Shown: piece by piece, positions 25,083 through 34,623 of the stretch
Layout of the letters: each line of letters begins with the position of its first letter
Numbering within the stretch: the stretch's first letter is position 1
Assembly (NCBI GenBank): GCA_029781935.1
Contig: JAKOVT010000156.1
Span: forward strand, 1 to 54,261
Reading direction: 5' to 3'
Length of the DNA stretch: 54,261 nt
DNA from: Actinomycetes bacterium
Lineage (GTDB): Bacteria > Actinomycetota > Actinomycetes > S36-B12 > CAIYMF01
The notes under the pieces: model-generated
What the model saw: only the letters and a program-made list of their open reading frames with translations
What the model was told of the DNA's origin: nothing
The model's database searches: none
Program-made: the position numbers and the translations under genes

Positions 25083-26243
25083 GTGCGGCTGCTGCACACG
25101 TCCGACTGGCATCTCGGCCGCAGCCTGTTCCAGACCAGCCTGCTCGAGGAGCAGGGCCGCTTCCTCGGGTGGCTGCTCGACACCGCGCAGCAGCAGCGGG
25201 TCGATGCCGTGCTCGTGTCCGGTGACGTCTACGACCGTGCCGTCCCGCCCCTCGATGCGGTGGCGCTGCTCGACTCCACGCTCGAGGCGTTCAGCGACGC
25301 CGGGGTGCCGCTCGTGGTCGTCAGCGGCAACCACGACTCCGCGGTCCGCCTCGGCTTCGGCAGCGGGCTGGCCGAGCGCGCCGGCGTGCACCTGCGGACC
25401 ACGCTCGACGACCTCGCGCGGCCGGTGGTCCTGCACGACGAGCACGGACCGGTGTCGGTCTACGGCGTTCCCTACCTCCTCCCCGATGCCGTCATGGACC
25501 GGCTCGAGGCCGACCGCAGCCACGAGTCGGTCCTCCGGGCCGCCGTGGCGCGCACGCTCGCCGACTCCGCGGAGCGCGGGATCGGTCGCACCGTCCTGCT
25601 GGCCCACGCGTTCGTCACCGGCGGCGAGGTGAGCGAGTCCGAGCGCGACATCACCGTCGGCGGCATCGGCGACGCTCCCGCGGCGGTGTTCGACGGCGCC
25701 ACGTACGTCGCGCTCGGTCACCTGCACCGACCGCAGGACGTCGTCCTGCGCGGCAGCAGCACCCGCCTGCGCTACTCCGGCTCGCCGCTCGCCTTCTCCT
25801 TCGGCGAGAAGCACGACACCAAGTCCGTCACGCTCGTCGAGCTCGACGCCGACGGCGTCGCGTCGGTGCGGGCGCTCCCGGCCCCGGTCCCCCGACCCAT
25901 GCGCGAGGTGCGCGGAACCCTCGACGAGCTCCTGGCGCTCGACGACCCCGCCCTGGCGCGGGCCTGGATCAAGGCCGTCATCACCGATACCTCCCGACCG
26001 GTCTCGCCGATGGAGCGGCTGCGCGAGCGCTGGCCGCACACCCTCGTGCTCGAGTTCGCGCCGGAGGGCGAGCGCCGCTCGTCGTCCGAGGATCTGGAGC
26101 GTCTGCGGCGTACGACGGATCCGGTCGAGATCGCGACCGGTTTCGTCGAGTTCGTCGACCGCGTGCCGCCCACGGAGGAGGAGACCGCGCTCCTCGTGCG
26201 CGCCGTGGAGACGGTGCGCGACCTCGAGGTGGCCGCGGGATGA
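25083..26243 (+). CDS. sbcD: Exonuclease SbcD (Mre11-like nuclease subunit)
   Basis: Nuclease subunit of the SbcCD complex, which opens DNA hairpins and processes protein-blocked double-strand ends. The 386-residue protein has the calcineurin-type metallophosphoesterase motifs in order: HTSDWHLGR, VSGDVYDRA, VVVSGNHDS, LLAHAFVTGG and ALGHLHRPQ. The C-terminal capping domain follows. GTG 25083 has AGGAGG 7 nt upstream. Its stop overlaps the sbcC start (ATGA), so the subunits are translationally coupled. Confidence 0.96.
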   Translation: MRLLHTSDWHLGRSLFQTSLLEEQGRFLGWLLDTAQQQRVDAVLVSGDVYDRAVPPLDAVALLDSTLEAFSDAGVPLVVVSGNHDSAVRLGFGSGLAERAGVHLRTTLDDLARPVVLHDEHGPVSVYGVPYLLPDAVMDRLEADRSHESVLRAAVARTLADSAERGIGRTVLLAHAFVTGGEVSESERDITVGGIGDAPAAVFDGATYVALGHLHRPQDVVLRGSSTRLRYSGSPLAFSFGEKHDTKSVTLVELDADGVASVRALPAPVPRPMREVRGTLDELLALDDPALARAWIKAVITDTSRPVSPMERLRERWPHTLVLEFAPEGERRSSSEDLERLRRTTDPVEIATGFVEFVDRVPPTEEETALLVRAVETVRDLEVAAG

Positions 26244-29224
26244 GGCTCGAGCGCCTGCGCATCACCGCGGTCGGGCCGTTCGCCGGCACCGAGGAGATCG
26301 ACTTCGACGCGCTCACCCGCGGCGGGCTGTTCCTCCTCGAGGGGCCCACCGGAGCGGGCAAGTCGACCGTGCTCGATGCGATCACGTTCGCGCTCTTCGG
26401 CCAGCCCGCGGGCGAAGCGACCTCCGCCGACCGGCTCCGCTCGCACTTCGCCGCACCCGGCACCGCACCCGAGGTGCAGCTGACCTTCTCCGTCGGCGGC
26501 CAGCGGCTGCGCATCACCCGAGTGCCGGAGCACGAGCGGCCGAAGAAGCGCGGCGGCGGCACGACCACGCAGAAGGCGTCGGTCCACCTCGAGAAGCACG
26601 ACGGCACCCGCTGGGTGTCGGTCAGCTCCACCATCGCCGAGGTCGCGCTCGACATCGACCAGCGCATCCGGCTCAACCGCCAGCAGTTCACGAAGGTGGT
26701 GCTGCTCCCCCAGGGCGAGTTCGCCACCTTCCTGCGCGCCGGCGCCAAGGACCGGGCCGACGTGCTCACGCAGATCTTCGGCACCGCGTTCTACGACCAG
26801 CTCACCGCGCAGCTGGTCGCCTGGCGGCGCGACGCCACCCGCGAGCGCGAGCTGGCCGACCTCGCCGTCGTCAAGGCCGCGTCCGAGCTCGGTGGCGCGG
26901 CAGGGTTCGACCACGAGCAGCGCGCGGTGCTCGAGGCCGCTGTGGCCGCGTCCGACGACGAGGCCCTGTCCGGCCTCGAGACCGCGCTGCGCGCCGCGGT
27001 GGACGAGACCGAGCTCACCGAGTCGGCTGCGGTCGACCGGCGCGCGCGGGCAGCCACGAGCCTCGACCACCTGGCCGCCCTGCGTGCCGCCTACGCCGAG
27101 CTCGCCGACCTGCTCGCGCGACAGGCCCGTCACGAGGCGGAGGCAGGGCTGCACGCCGAGCGGCTGATCGAGCTCGAGCGCGCCCGGGCCGCGGCACCCG
27201 TGAGCATCGTCCTGCGGCAGCGCGCCGACGCCCGTCGGCAGCTCGACCGTCGGCGCGACGAGGTCGTCGCCCTCCCCCTCGGGCTCACCGGCGAGGAGAC
27301 CACCGAAGACGCCGACGGCTTCGAGCAGCTGGCCCGCGACTGGGACGCGACGGCCGCCGAGCTGCGTCCGGTCGCGTCCACGGAGGCCGCGCTCGCCGAC
27401 CGTCGCGCGTCGGCCCACGCCTTCGACGAGGCGATCGAGGCCTTCGAGGAGCAGCTCAAGTCGATCGGCGTGCGCCGCCTCGATCTGCCCTCGCTCATCG
27501 ACGACGCCGAGGCCGAGGTCGCCCGCCTCGCCGACCTCGCGGCACGCACGACCGGGCTCGAGCTCGCGCACGACACCGCGGTCGCCCGGTTGGCCGCCGC
27601 GACGAGCCTGCTCACCGTCGACCGCGAACTCGCTGCGGCTCGCGCCCGACAGGTCGAGGCGCGCGAGGCGCGCAACAGCGCGGTCGAGCACCGCCTCGAA
27701 CTGCTGCGCCGCCACCTCGACGGCATGGCCGCGCACCTCGCCGCGCGGCTCGAGGACGGTGCCCCGTGCCCCGTGTGCGGCGGCACCGAGCATCCCCTGC
27801 CCGCGGCGCTGTCCGACTCCGACGTGACCGCGCTCGAGCTCGAGGAGGCGGAGCGCCTCGAGGGCGAGGCGGCGCGGGCGCTCGACCTGGCAGCCGCGTC
27901 GGTCGCGGCGCTCGAGGCACGGCGCGCCTCGCTGGAGGCCACCGCCGACGGCTACGACGTCGACACGGCCACCACACAGGCCGGTGCCGTCCTCGTCGAG
28001 CTCGAGGTGGCCCGTGCCGGGGCGGGGGCGCTCGACGCGGCCCGCACCGCGCTGGCCGGCCTGCGCGCCGAGTCCGAGGCCGCCGACCGCGTCGAGAAGG
28101 AGGCGCGCGAGGAGCTCGCCCGGCTCCAGACGCTGCGCACGCAGGCCCTCGCCCACGTCCAGCGCGACGAGAACACGGTCCGCCTCGCGCTCGCGGAGTT
28201 CGACTCCGTCGCCGAGCGCATGGCCGCGCTGCACGCGCGGGCCGAGGCCGCGCGCGTCGCCGCAGCCGCCGTCCGCGACCTCGCCGCCGCCCGCGCCGCC
28301 CTGGTCGTCGTCGCGGACGACTGCGCGCAGGTCTGCGCGGAGGCGGGGTTCGCCGACCCCGACCAAGCGGCGGCCGCCGTCCGCTCGTCCGCCGCGATCG
28401 AGGATCTCGCCGCCGCCGTCGCCGCCTGGGAGACCGAGTCCGGAGTGCTCGCCGAGATCGCCGCCGACCCGCGGCTGCGCGACCTCGACCCGCAGGGTGC
28501 CGACGCGGTCCTCGCGGCGTACGACGAGGCCTCGCGGCGGCACGCCGAGGCGCACCGCGAGGTGGAGCTCGCTGCGGCCGAGCGCACCCGCCGCGAACAG
28601 CGGCTCGCCGGGTTCGTCGACCACCGGGCGGTGCTCGCGCGGCGGCGCGAGGAGCAGGCGGCCGTGCACGCGGGAACGGCGGCGATCCACCGCATCGCGA
28701 GCCTGGCCAACGGCACGAGCGGCAACCCCAAGATGACGCTGTCGACCTACGTCCTGCGCCAGCGGTTCGAGAACGTCGTGGCCGCCGCGAACCTGCGCCT
28801 GGACCGGATGTCGTCGGGCCGCTACCAGCTCGAGCGCACCGACGAGGCGGAGCGCAAGGTGGAGCAGGCGGGGCTCGGCCTGCGCGTGGTCGACCTGCAC
28901 ACCGGCGAGGTCCGCAGCCCCACGTCGCTCTCCGGCGGCGAGACGTTCTACACCTCGCTCGCCCTGGCCCTCGGGCTGGCCGACGTCGTGCGTGCCGAGG
29001 CCGGCGGCGTCGACCTCGACACCCTCTTCATCGACGAGGGCTTCGGAACGCTCGACACCGAGACCCTCGAGCTGGTCATGGACGTCGTCGACGACCTGCG
29101 CGACGGCGGCCGCGCGGTCGGCATCGTCTCCCACGTGAGCGACCTCAAGGACCAGATCACCGAGCGCCTCGAGATCCGCCGGACCAGCCCCACCGGACCG
29201 AGCACCACCCGCGTCGTCGCCTGA
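26240..29224 (+). CDS. sbcC: ATPase subunit SbcC (Rad50-like SMC protein)
   Basis: ATPase subunit of SbcCD, 994 residues. Walker A GPTGAGKST lies at 35-43. The Q-loop region is QQFTKVVLLPQGEF. Two long Ala/Glu/Arg-rich coiled coils flank the zinc hook CPVCGG at 510-515. The C-terminal ATPase half has signature LSGGE and Walker B LDTLFIDEGFGTLD. Everything needed for a working protein is present. It starts within the last codons of sbcD. A hairpin at 29298-29337 follows, before the convergent universal stress gene. Confidence 0.96.
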   Translation: MRLERLRITAVGPFAGTEEIDFDALTRGGLFLLEGPTGAGKSTVLDAITFALFGQPAGEATSADRLRSHFAAPGTAPEVQLTFSVGGQRLRITRVPEHERPKKRGGGTTTQKASVHLEKHDGTRWVSVSSTIAEVALDIDQRIRLNRQQFTKVVLLPQGEFATFLRAGAKDRADVLTQIFGTAFYDQLTAQLVAWRRDATRERELADLAVVKAASELGGAAGFDHEQRAVLEAAVAASDDEALSGLETALRAAVDETELTESAAVDRRARAATSLDHLAALRAAYAELADLLARQARHEAEAGLHAERLIELERARAAAPVSIVLRQRADARRQLDRRRDEVVALPLGLTGEETTEDADGFEQLARDWDATAAELRPVASTEAALADRRASAHAFDEAIEAFEEQLKSIGVRRLDLPSLIDDAEAEVARLADLAARTTGLELAHDTAVARLAAATSLLTVDRELAAARARQVEAREARNSAVEHRLELLRRHLDGMAAHLAARLEDGAPCPVCGGTEHPLPAALSDSDVTALELEEAERLEGEAARALDLAAASVAALEARRASLEATADGYDVDTATTQAGAVLVELEVARAGAGALDAARTALAGLRAESEAADRVEKEAREELARLQTLRTQALAHVQRDENTVRLALAEFDSVAERMAALHARAEAARVAAAAVRDLAAARAALVVVADDCAQVCAEAGFADPDQAAAAVRSSAAIEDLAAAVAAWETESGVLAEIAADPRLRDLDPQGADAVLAAYDEASRRHAEAHREVELAAAERTRREQRLAGFVDHRAVLARRREEQAAVHAGTAAIHRIASLANGTSGNPKMTLSTYVLRQRFENVVAAANLRLDRMSSGRYQLERTDEAERKVEQAGLGLRVVDLHTGEVRSPTSLSGGETFYTSLALALGLADVVRAEAGGVDLDTLFIDEGFGTLDTETLELVMDVVDDLRDGGRAVGIVSHVSDLKDQITERLEIRRTSPTGPSTTRVVA

Positions 29225-29297
29225 CCCGGACCGGCAGCCACCGCATCGCGGCAGGCACGGCACTCGACACCGGCGCCCGTGCCCCCGTGCCCTCACC

Positions 29298-29337
29298 CTG
29301 AATGCCATCGCATGTCCGGAAACGCGAGGGCATTCAG
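29298..29337. terminator. Repeated hairpin element, copy 1 (terminator after sbcC)
   Basis: Arms 29298-29311 and 29324-29337 pair over 14 positions with one mismatch around a 12-nt loop. It sits between the convergent sbcC and universal stress genes, so it may end both transcripts. The 36 nt from 29300 match 32 of 36 positions at 32602-32637. Confidence 0.7.
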
Positions 29338-29412
29338 AAGTCCCGCCGCGATCACCGGTTCGACCTCGCGCACGGGAGCGGTCGTGACGCCTACCGCGCT
29401 GAACCGGCCGGG

Positions 29413-30279
29413 TCAGACGCGTTCACGCGGGACCACGAGCACCGGGCACGCGGCGTCGTGCAGGGCGGCCGAGGTCACCGAGCCGGCCACCATGCCCTCG
29501 AACCAGCCGCGGCCGTGCGTGCCGAGCACCAGCAGCTGCGCGGTGTCGGCCAGTCGCGAGGTCACCGTCACCGGGTGACCGCGCTGCACGCGCAGCTCGA
29601 CGTCGAGGCCCTGGGTCTCGTCGCCCAGCGCGCCGACGGCGTCGATCACGAAGTCGCGCGCCTCCTTCTCGATCGCGTCGGCCATCTCGGCGGTCGGGAT
29701 CCACGCGCCGTAGGGGTCTCCCGTCGGGAGGTCCCAGGCGTGGACGACGACGAGCCGCGCGGCACGCAACCGGGCCTCCCACGCGGCCCAGGCGAGCACC
29801 TCGCTCGCGTGCTCGGAGTCGTCGATGCCCACCACCACCGGACGGCCCACGCCCGGCGGCAGCTCGCGCACCACGCAGGTGACGCTGTGGGCGTGGTTGG
29901 CGACGTGCCGGCTCACCGAGCCCAGGCGCATCCGCTCCACCAACGAGCGTCCGCGCGCACCCACCACCGTCATCACCGCCGACGACGAGCGCTCGATGAG
30001 CGCCTTCGCCGGGTTGCCGCGGACGACCTCGGTGCGGACGTCGACCTGCGGCCACGACTCGGCGAGGCGCACCCGGTGCTCCTCGAGGAACGCGGGCAGG
30101 AAGCTCTCGCCGTCCGGGTGCTGCACCCGCTCGCCGTACGGGTCGTCGATGACGTGCGCGTGCAGCAGGAGCAGGTGCCACCCGTGCAGCGCGGCCTCCT
30201 CGGCCGCCCAGCCGACCGCCGCCGTCGCGTTCGCAGATCCGTCGACACCGACCAGGATCGTGCCCGTCTCGTCGTACAT
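29413..30279 (-). CDS. Tandem universal stress protein (two UspA domains)
   Basis: Protein of 288 residues with two UspA domains (about 8-143 and 150-288). The ATP-binding loop is clear in the C-terminal domain (LGTHGRGWFEGMVAGSVTSA) and somewhat changed in the first (VGARGRSLVERMRLGSVSRH). Both domains open with VGVDGS or VGIDDSE. Such proteins accumulate in stress or stationary phase and bind ATP; precise functions vary. ATG 30279 has GGGAGG 6 nt upstream. It is divergent from a VOC-family gene. Confidence 0.93.
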   Translation of the reverse strand: MYDETGTILVGVDGSANATAAVGWAAEEAALHGWHLLLLHAHVIDDPYGERVQHPDGESFLPAFLEEHRVRLAESWPQVDVRTEVVRGNPAKALIERSSSAVMTVVGARGRSLVERMRLGSVSRHVANHAHSVTCVVRELPPGVGRPVVVGIDDSEHASEVLAWAAWEARLRAARLVVVHAWDLPTGDPYGAWIPTAEMADAIEKEARDFVIDAVGALGDETQGLDVELRVQRGHPVTVTSRLADTAQLLVLGTHGRGWFEGMVAGSVTSAALHDAACPVLVVPRERV

Positions 30280-30511
30280 GGCCGCCTCCCCGGGAGGGAC
30301 GCCGACGTGCTCGACCGCGGGTCCGGAGCCGACGCGCGTCGCGGTCGCTCCCGCCCCCAGTATCCGCCCGGCAGCCCCGCGAAGCCCCCTCGAGCCGCGC
30401 GCCCCTGTGCCGGTGCCTCGTGCCGCCGATGCGCGCCCCGGACGGCGTCGCGACCTACCCCCTGTCGGAGCCGGCTGGTTGACTCGTCGCACCCCAGCAG
30501 CAGGAGGAGAC

Positions 30512-30910
30512 ATGTCGCGAGTCGTGCACTTCGAGATCCAGGTCGACGACATCGAGCGCGCCAAGGCGTTCTACTCGGCCGCGTTCTCGTGGGAGTTCCA
30601 GGACTGGAGCGCCGCTGTCGGTGGCGCGGCCTACTGGGGCATCGTCACCGGACCGGAGGACCAGCCCGGGATCAACGGCGGCCTCCTCCAGCGCCCCGCT
30701 CCTGCGCCAGCGGCCCACCAGGGCACCAATTCCTACGTCTGCACCCTCGAGGTCGACGACTACGACGCCACCGAGGCACGCATCCTCGAGGCCGGCGGCC
30801 TGGTCGCCCTCCCGAAGATGGCCCTGGTCGGGATGGCCTGGCAGGGCTACTACCTCGACACCGAGGGCAACACCTTCGGGATCCACCAGCCCGATCCTGC
30901 GGCCGCCTGA
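30512..30910 (+). CDS. VOC (glyoxalase/bleomycin resistance) superfamily protein
   Basis: Metalloenzyme-fold protein of 132 residues with two beta-alpha-beta-beta-beta units. VVHFEIQVDDIERAKAFYSAAFSWEF is the usual opening of this subgroup, and GYYLDTEGNTFGIHQPD closes the second unit. Relatives are annotated as lactoylglutathione-lyase-like, but no specific reaction can be assigned. The ATG has a perfect AGGAGG site. The following transporter gene begins 218 bp downstream. Confidence 0.9.
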   Translation: MSRVVHFEIQVDDIERAKAFYSAAFSWEFQDWSAAVGGAAYWGIVTGPEDQPGINGGLLQRPAPAPAAHQGTNSYVCTLEVDDYDATEARILEAGGLVALPKMALVGMAWQGYYLDTEGNTFGIHQPDPAAA

Positions 30911-31128
30911 TCCGCTGCGGCTGCGGTCGCTCGCGCTACCGGCCGCGTCTCCCCCCGTCGCCGCCGGCCGGCTCGACAACCTCGCCGGTCGCCAGCGCGT
31001 TCGACGGCACCGGGCAGTCCTGCCCGTGACGACGGATGCCCGTGGTCCGCGAGAGGCACCTCAGCCTGCCCGGGACCGGTGCGCCGTTCGCCGCGGATCC
31101 CGTCCCGGGTCGTGCCAGGATGCGCGAC

Positions 31129-32517
31129 GTGGCGACCACGACGCGCAGGCTGGGCCGGGGCACGTACGTCGGCTACGCCCTCGGCTCGCTTGCCACGGGC
31201 ACGTTCGGCACCGTTCCGGGCCTGCTGCTGCTCTACTTCCTCACCGACACCCTCGGAGTCGCGGCCGGCGTCGCAGGCGTCACGGTCCTGATCCCCAAGC
31301 TCTGGGACGTCGTCTGGAACCCGCTCGTCGGCGGGTGGTCCGACCGCACGCACACCCGCTGGGGCGCCCGACGGCCGTGGATGCTCGCCGGTGCGCTGAT
31401 CCTTCCGGTGTTCTTCGTGGCGATGTTCGCCGCCCCGCTCGGCCTGTCGACGGGTGCGGCCGCGGTGTGGACCGGCGTGGCGTTCCTCGTCGCCGCCGCG
31501 GCGTACGCGCTGTTCCAGGTGCCCTACGTGTCGATGCCCGCCGAGATGACCGACGACTACCAGGAGCGCACGACCATCGTGTCGTTCCGCATCGTGGCGC
31601 TGACCATCGGCATCCTCGCCGCCGGCGCGCTCGCACCGGTGCTCGTCGACTCGGCCGGCGGCGGCCGCGGGGGCTACCTCGTGATGGCGGTCGCGATCGC
31701 GGTGTTCATGCTCGTGAGCATGCTGGCCACGGTCGTCGGCACCCGGAAGGCCCCGCGCACGACGCGGCCGACCGGAGCCGGGTCGCTGCTCACGGCGGTG
31801 CGGGTCGCGCGCAAGAACCCGTGGTTCCTGCGACTGTGGGGCACCTTCATCGTCCAGGCGCTCGCCACCGCAGCGACGCTGGCCGCGATCCCCTACTTCG
31901 CGACGTACATCCTGGACAACGAGAAGTCGACGACCCTGCTCTTCGCCGGGCTGGTCGCGCCCGCGATCGTCGTCATGCCGCTCTGGGCGCGCTACGGCCA
32001 CCGCGCGGGCAAGAAGCGCGCTTACGTCGTCGCCTCCCTGCTGTACGCCGCGGCGTCCCTCGGCATGGTGCTGGGCAGGGTGGTCCCCACCGGCGTGGTG
32101 CTGGCGCTCGTGGTGCTCGCGGGCGTGGGCTACTCGGGGATGCAGCTGTTCCCCCTCGCGATGCTGCCCGACACGGTGGAGGCCGACGAGGCCCGTGCCG
32201 GCGTCCGGCGCAGCGGACTGCTCACCGGGCTCTGGACCGCCGGCGAGACCGCGGCCTTCGCTGTCGGTCCGGCGCTCGTCGGGCTGCTGCTGGCCGTGTT
32301 CGGCTTCGTCTCCCGCGAGGGCACCGACGTCGTCGACCAGTCCTCGAGCGCGGTCACCGGGATCCTGCTCGCGTTCAGCGTGCTGCCTGCTGTCGCCATG
32401 CTGCTGTCGCTGCTCGCACTGCGGGGCTACGACCTCTCGGCCGAGAGGCTGGCGGCCGTCGTCGAGGAGGCCGGCACCGGAACCGGCATCGCACCGGTCG
32501 AGCAGGCCGACCGATGA
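31129..32517 (+). CDS. GPH-family (MFS) sugar:cation symporter-like transporter
   Basis: Integral membrane transporter of 462 residues with about 12 hydrophobic segments. The loop after segment 2 reads PLVGGWSDRTHTRWGARRPWM, the GPH hallmark, and YVSMPAEMTDDYQERTT matches the family's conserved segment in the first half. GPH members import glycosides with Na+ or H+; some relatives carry other solutes. GTG 31129 is preferred with AGGA 8 nt upstream; ATG 31120 is in frame. No glycosidase is adjacent. The downstream gene encodes a PLP enzyme, so an amine or lipid-derived substrate is conceivable but unsupported. Confidence 0.9.
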   Translation: MATTTRRLGRGTYVGYALGSLATGTFGTVPGLLLLYFLTDTLGVAAGVAGVTVLIPKLWDVVWNPLVGGWSDRTHTRWGARRPWMLAGALILPVFFVAMFAAPLGLSTGAAAVWTGVAFLVAAAAYALFQVPYVSMPAEMTDDYQERTTIVSFRIVALTIGILAAGALAPVLVDSAGGGRGGYLVMAVAIAVFMLVSMLATVVGTRKAPRTTRPTGAGSLLTAVRVARKNPWFLRLWGTFIVQALATAATLAAIPYFATYILDNEKSTTLLFAGLVAPAIVVMPLWARYGHRAGKKRAYVVASLLYAAASLGMVLGRVVPTGVVLALVVLAGVGYSGMQLFPLAMLPDTVEADEARAGVRRSGLLTGLWTAGETAAFAVGPALVGLLLAVFGFVSREGTDVVDQSSSAVTGILLAFSVLPAVAMLLSLLALRGYDLSAERLAAVVEEAGTGTGIAPVEQADR

Positions 32518-32601
32518 CCAGCGCAGCCCGAGCGCTCCTCGCCCCGTCATCCCCGGGCACGGGCGGCGCCGGTGGCCGTCCGGACGTCATCGCATCTCCG
32601 G

Positions 32602-32637
32602 GAATGCCAGCGCATGTCCGGACACGCGATGGCAGTC
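32602..32637. repeat. Repeated hairpin element, copy 2
   Basis: This 36-nt segment matches copy 1 (29300-29335) at 32 of 36 positions. It forms an imperfect stem around ATGTCCGGACAC, whose core TGTCCGGACA is self-complementary. It lies between the transporter gene and the PLP enzyme gene. Confidence 0.7.
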
Positions 32638-32671
32638 CGGTGCCCGTGCCCACGACATCACGGAGGAACCC

Positions 32672-34129
32672 ATGACACTGCCGGAGCACGGGCGCAGCCG
32701 CGACGAGGTGGTGGCCGACCTCACGGCACGCCACGCCTCGGACCTGCCGACGCACGGAGGTCGCACCTGGGCCTACGTGTACGACTCCGGACTGGCCGAT
32801 CTCGACCCCGTCATGGACTCGGCGCGGTCGATGTACGCCGCCGTCAACGGGCTCGACCCGACCGTCTTCTCCTCCATCGTCGGGCTGGAGAACGAGGTGG
32901 TCGGCACGGTGCTCGACCTCGTCCGCGCACCCGAGGGCTCCGTGGGCACGTTCACCTCCGGCGGCACCGAGTCGTGCATGCTCGCGGTGAAGGCCGCCCG
33001 TGACGCCCGCCGCGACGTCGAACGGCCGAACATCGTGGCACCGACCACCGTGCACGCCGCGTTCGTGAAGGCCTGCGAGTACTTCGGCGTCGAGATGCGC
33101 TTCGTGCCGGTCGACCACAGCACGTTCCGTGCCGACCCCGCCGCGATGGACGCCGCCTGCGACTCGAGCACCGTGCTCGTGGTCTGCTCGGCCGTGTCCT
33201 ACGCGCACGGCGTCGTCGACCCTGTGCCCGAGATCGCTTCTGCGGCAAGCGGTCGCGGCATTCCGTGCCACGTCGACGGCTGCATCGGCGGCTGGGTCCT
33301 CGCCTGGTACCGCAGCATCGGGATCGACGTACCGGAGTGGGACTTCACGGTCGACGGCGTGACGTCGATCTCTGTCGACCTGCACAAGTACGCGTACGCC
33401 TCGAAGGGCGCCTCGACCCTTCTGTTCCGCGACCCGGCCATGCGCCGCGCGTCGTACTTCGCGTCGGCCGACTGGCCGGGCTACGCGATGATCAACACCA
33501 CGATGCAGTCGACGAAGTCGGCCGGTCCGCTCGCCGCGGCATGGGCAGCGTTCCAGCACGTCGGCGCCGACGGCTACGCCGAGCTGGCCCAGCGCACCTA
33601 CGACGCGACCCGGGCGCTGATCGAGCGGATCGGCGCTATCGACGGGCTGCGGATCCTCGGCGTCCCCGACGCCTCCCTCGTGGCGGTGGCGTCCGACGAC
33701 GACGCCGTCGACGTGTTCGTCGTAGCCGACGAGACGCGTGCCCGCGGCTGGTACCTGCAGCCGCAGTTCGCCTACCTCGACCTGCCGCGCAACCTCCACC
33801 TCACCGTCACGGCAGCTTCGCTGGCCAACGTCGACCCGCTGATCGCCGACCTCGAGGCGTCCGTGGCTGCGGCCCGTGAGATCCCGAGCGCCGCACCGGC
33901 TCCCGAGCTCGTCGAGGTCGCGCGCAACCTCGACCCCGACACCCTCAGCCGCGAGGAGTTCGCGGGCCTGCTCGCCTTCGCCGGTCTCGACCCGAGCGCC
34001 GTCAGCGGCCAGGGACTGCCCGAACGGATGGCCGGCGTCAACCACCTGCTGGAGGCGATGCCGCCGCGCCTGCGCGAGCGCATCCTCAGCGAGTTCCTCG
34101 GCCTGCTCTACTCCCCCACCCGCGGCTGA
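32672..34129 (+). CDS. PLP-dependent decarboxylase/aldolase (sphingosine-1-phosphate lyase-like)
   Basis: Fold-type I PLP enzyme of 485 residues in the group II decarboxylase/S1P lyase family. GTFTSGGTESCMLAVKAAR binds the PLP phosphate, CHVDGCIGG carries the Asp that contacts the pyridine nitrogen, and SVDLHKYAYASKG contains the Schiff-base lysine K239. Compared with bacterial glutamate decarboxylases, the HKY-YA-SKG segment is closer to sphinganine-1-phosphate aldolases. The substrate could be a phosphorylated sphingoid base or an amino acid. ATG with GGAGG 7 nt upstream. A strong hairpin follows the gene. Confidence 0.86.
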   Translation: MTLPEHGRSRDEVVADLTARHASDLPTHGGRTWAYVYDSGLADLDPVMDSARSMYAAVNGLDPTVFSSIVGLENEVVGTVLDLVRAPEGSVGTFTSGGTESCMLAVKAARDARRDVERPNIVAPTTVHAAFVKACEYFGVEMRFVPVDHSTFRADPAAMDAACDSSTVLVVCSAVSYAHGVVDPVPEIASAASGRGIPCHVDGCIGGWVLAWYRSIGIDVPEWDFTVDGVTSISVDLHKYAYASKGASTLLFRDPAMRRASYFASADWPGYAMINTTMQSTKSAGPLAAAWAAFQHVGADGYAELAQRTYDATRALIERIGAIDGLRILGVPDASLVAVASDDDAVDVFVVADETRARGWYLQPQFAYLDLPRNLHLTVTAASLANVDPLIADLEASVAAAREIPSAAPAPELVEVARNLDPDTLSREEFAGLLAFAGLDPSAVSGQGLPERMAGVNHLLEAMPPRLRERILSEFLGLLYSPTRG

Positions 34130-34197
34130 TACGCCGTCGATGTGTGCCCCCACCGGCCCCGATGCCGGCCCGGGCACTCATCGACCGGCGGACGTGG

Positions 34198-34230
34198 GGC
34201 CGGGACCGCGCGGGGGACGCGGCCCCGGCC
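34198..34230. terminator. Bidirectional GC-rich hairpin terminator
   Basis: Arms 34198-34210 and 34218-34230 pair at 12 of 13 positions around a 7-nt loop. It lies between the convergent PLP enzyme gene and the small membrane protein gene. Confidence 0.75.
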
Positions 34231-34260
34231 GCTCGTGGGCGTCACGTGGCGGCGCGGACA

Positions 34261-34623
34261 TCAGAAGCGGGGCAGCCCGGCGTACGCCTCTCCGGTGAAC
34301 GGCGACGCCAGGTTGGGCGCGAGGGTCGTGAGCTCGGACGACGGGCTCTGCTCGCCGGCGCGGTAGTCGGTCCAGGCGACCGGACCCTGCCCGGTCGGGG
34401 TCGTGGTGAGCGGCGGGACGGCGATGGCGATGAGGAAGAACCCGAGCATCACGACGAGAGCCCAGAGAGCGATCCAGGCGATGCGATCGCTCCCCCGCCA
34501 CAGCTCGCGCTCGCGCACGTGCGACTCGTGCGGCGTGAGGTGCTCGTCGGGCGGGATGCCGACGGTGGTGACGTGCAGCGGTGGCAGGTCGTGCAGGTCC
34601 CTGTCGAGCGACGTGGTGCTCAT
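34261..34623 (-). CDS. Single-span membrane protein of unknown function
   Basis: Protein of 120 residues with one strong membrane segment at about 47-70 (RIAWIALWALVVMLGFFLIAIAV). The acidic/His-rich N-terminal part is probably cytoplasmic. The C-terminal part is polar and ends AYAGLPRF. I do not recognise the family. ATG 34623 has GGAGG 7 nt upstream, good evidence for translation. It is the last gene of the minus-strand run, separated from the previous one by 220 bp. Confidence 0.72.
   Translation of the reverse strand: MSTTSLDRDLHDLPPLHVTTVGIPPDEHLTPHESHVRERELWRGSDRIAWIALWALVVMLGFFLIAIAVPPLTTTPTGQGPVAWTDYRAGEQSPSSELTTLAPNLASPFTGEAYAGLPRF

Noticed and set aside
25772-29308. Minus-strand open frame of 1178 codons opposite sbcD/sbcC
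   Set aside because: It mirrors sbcC, whose motifs are complete. Long antisense frames are expected at this G+C, and its translation is low-complexity Arg/Gly/Val without domains.
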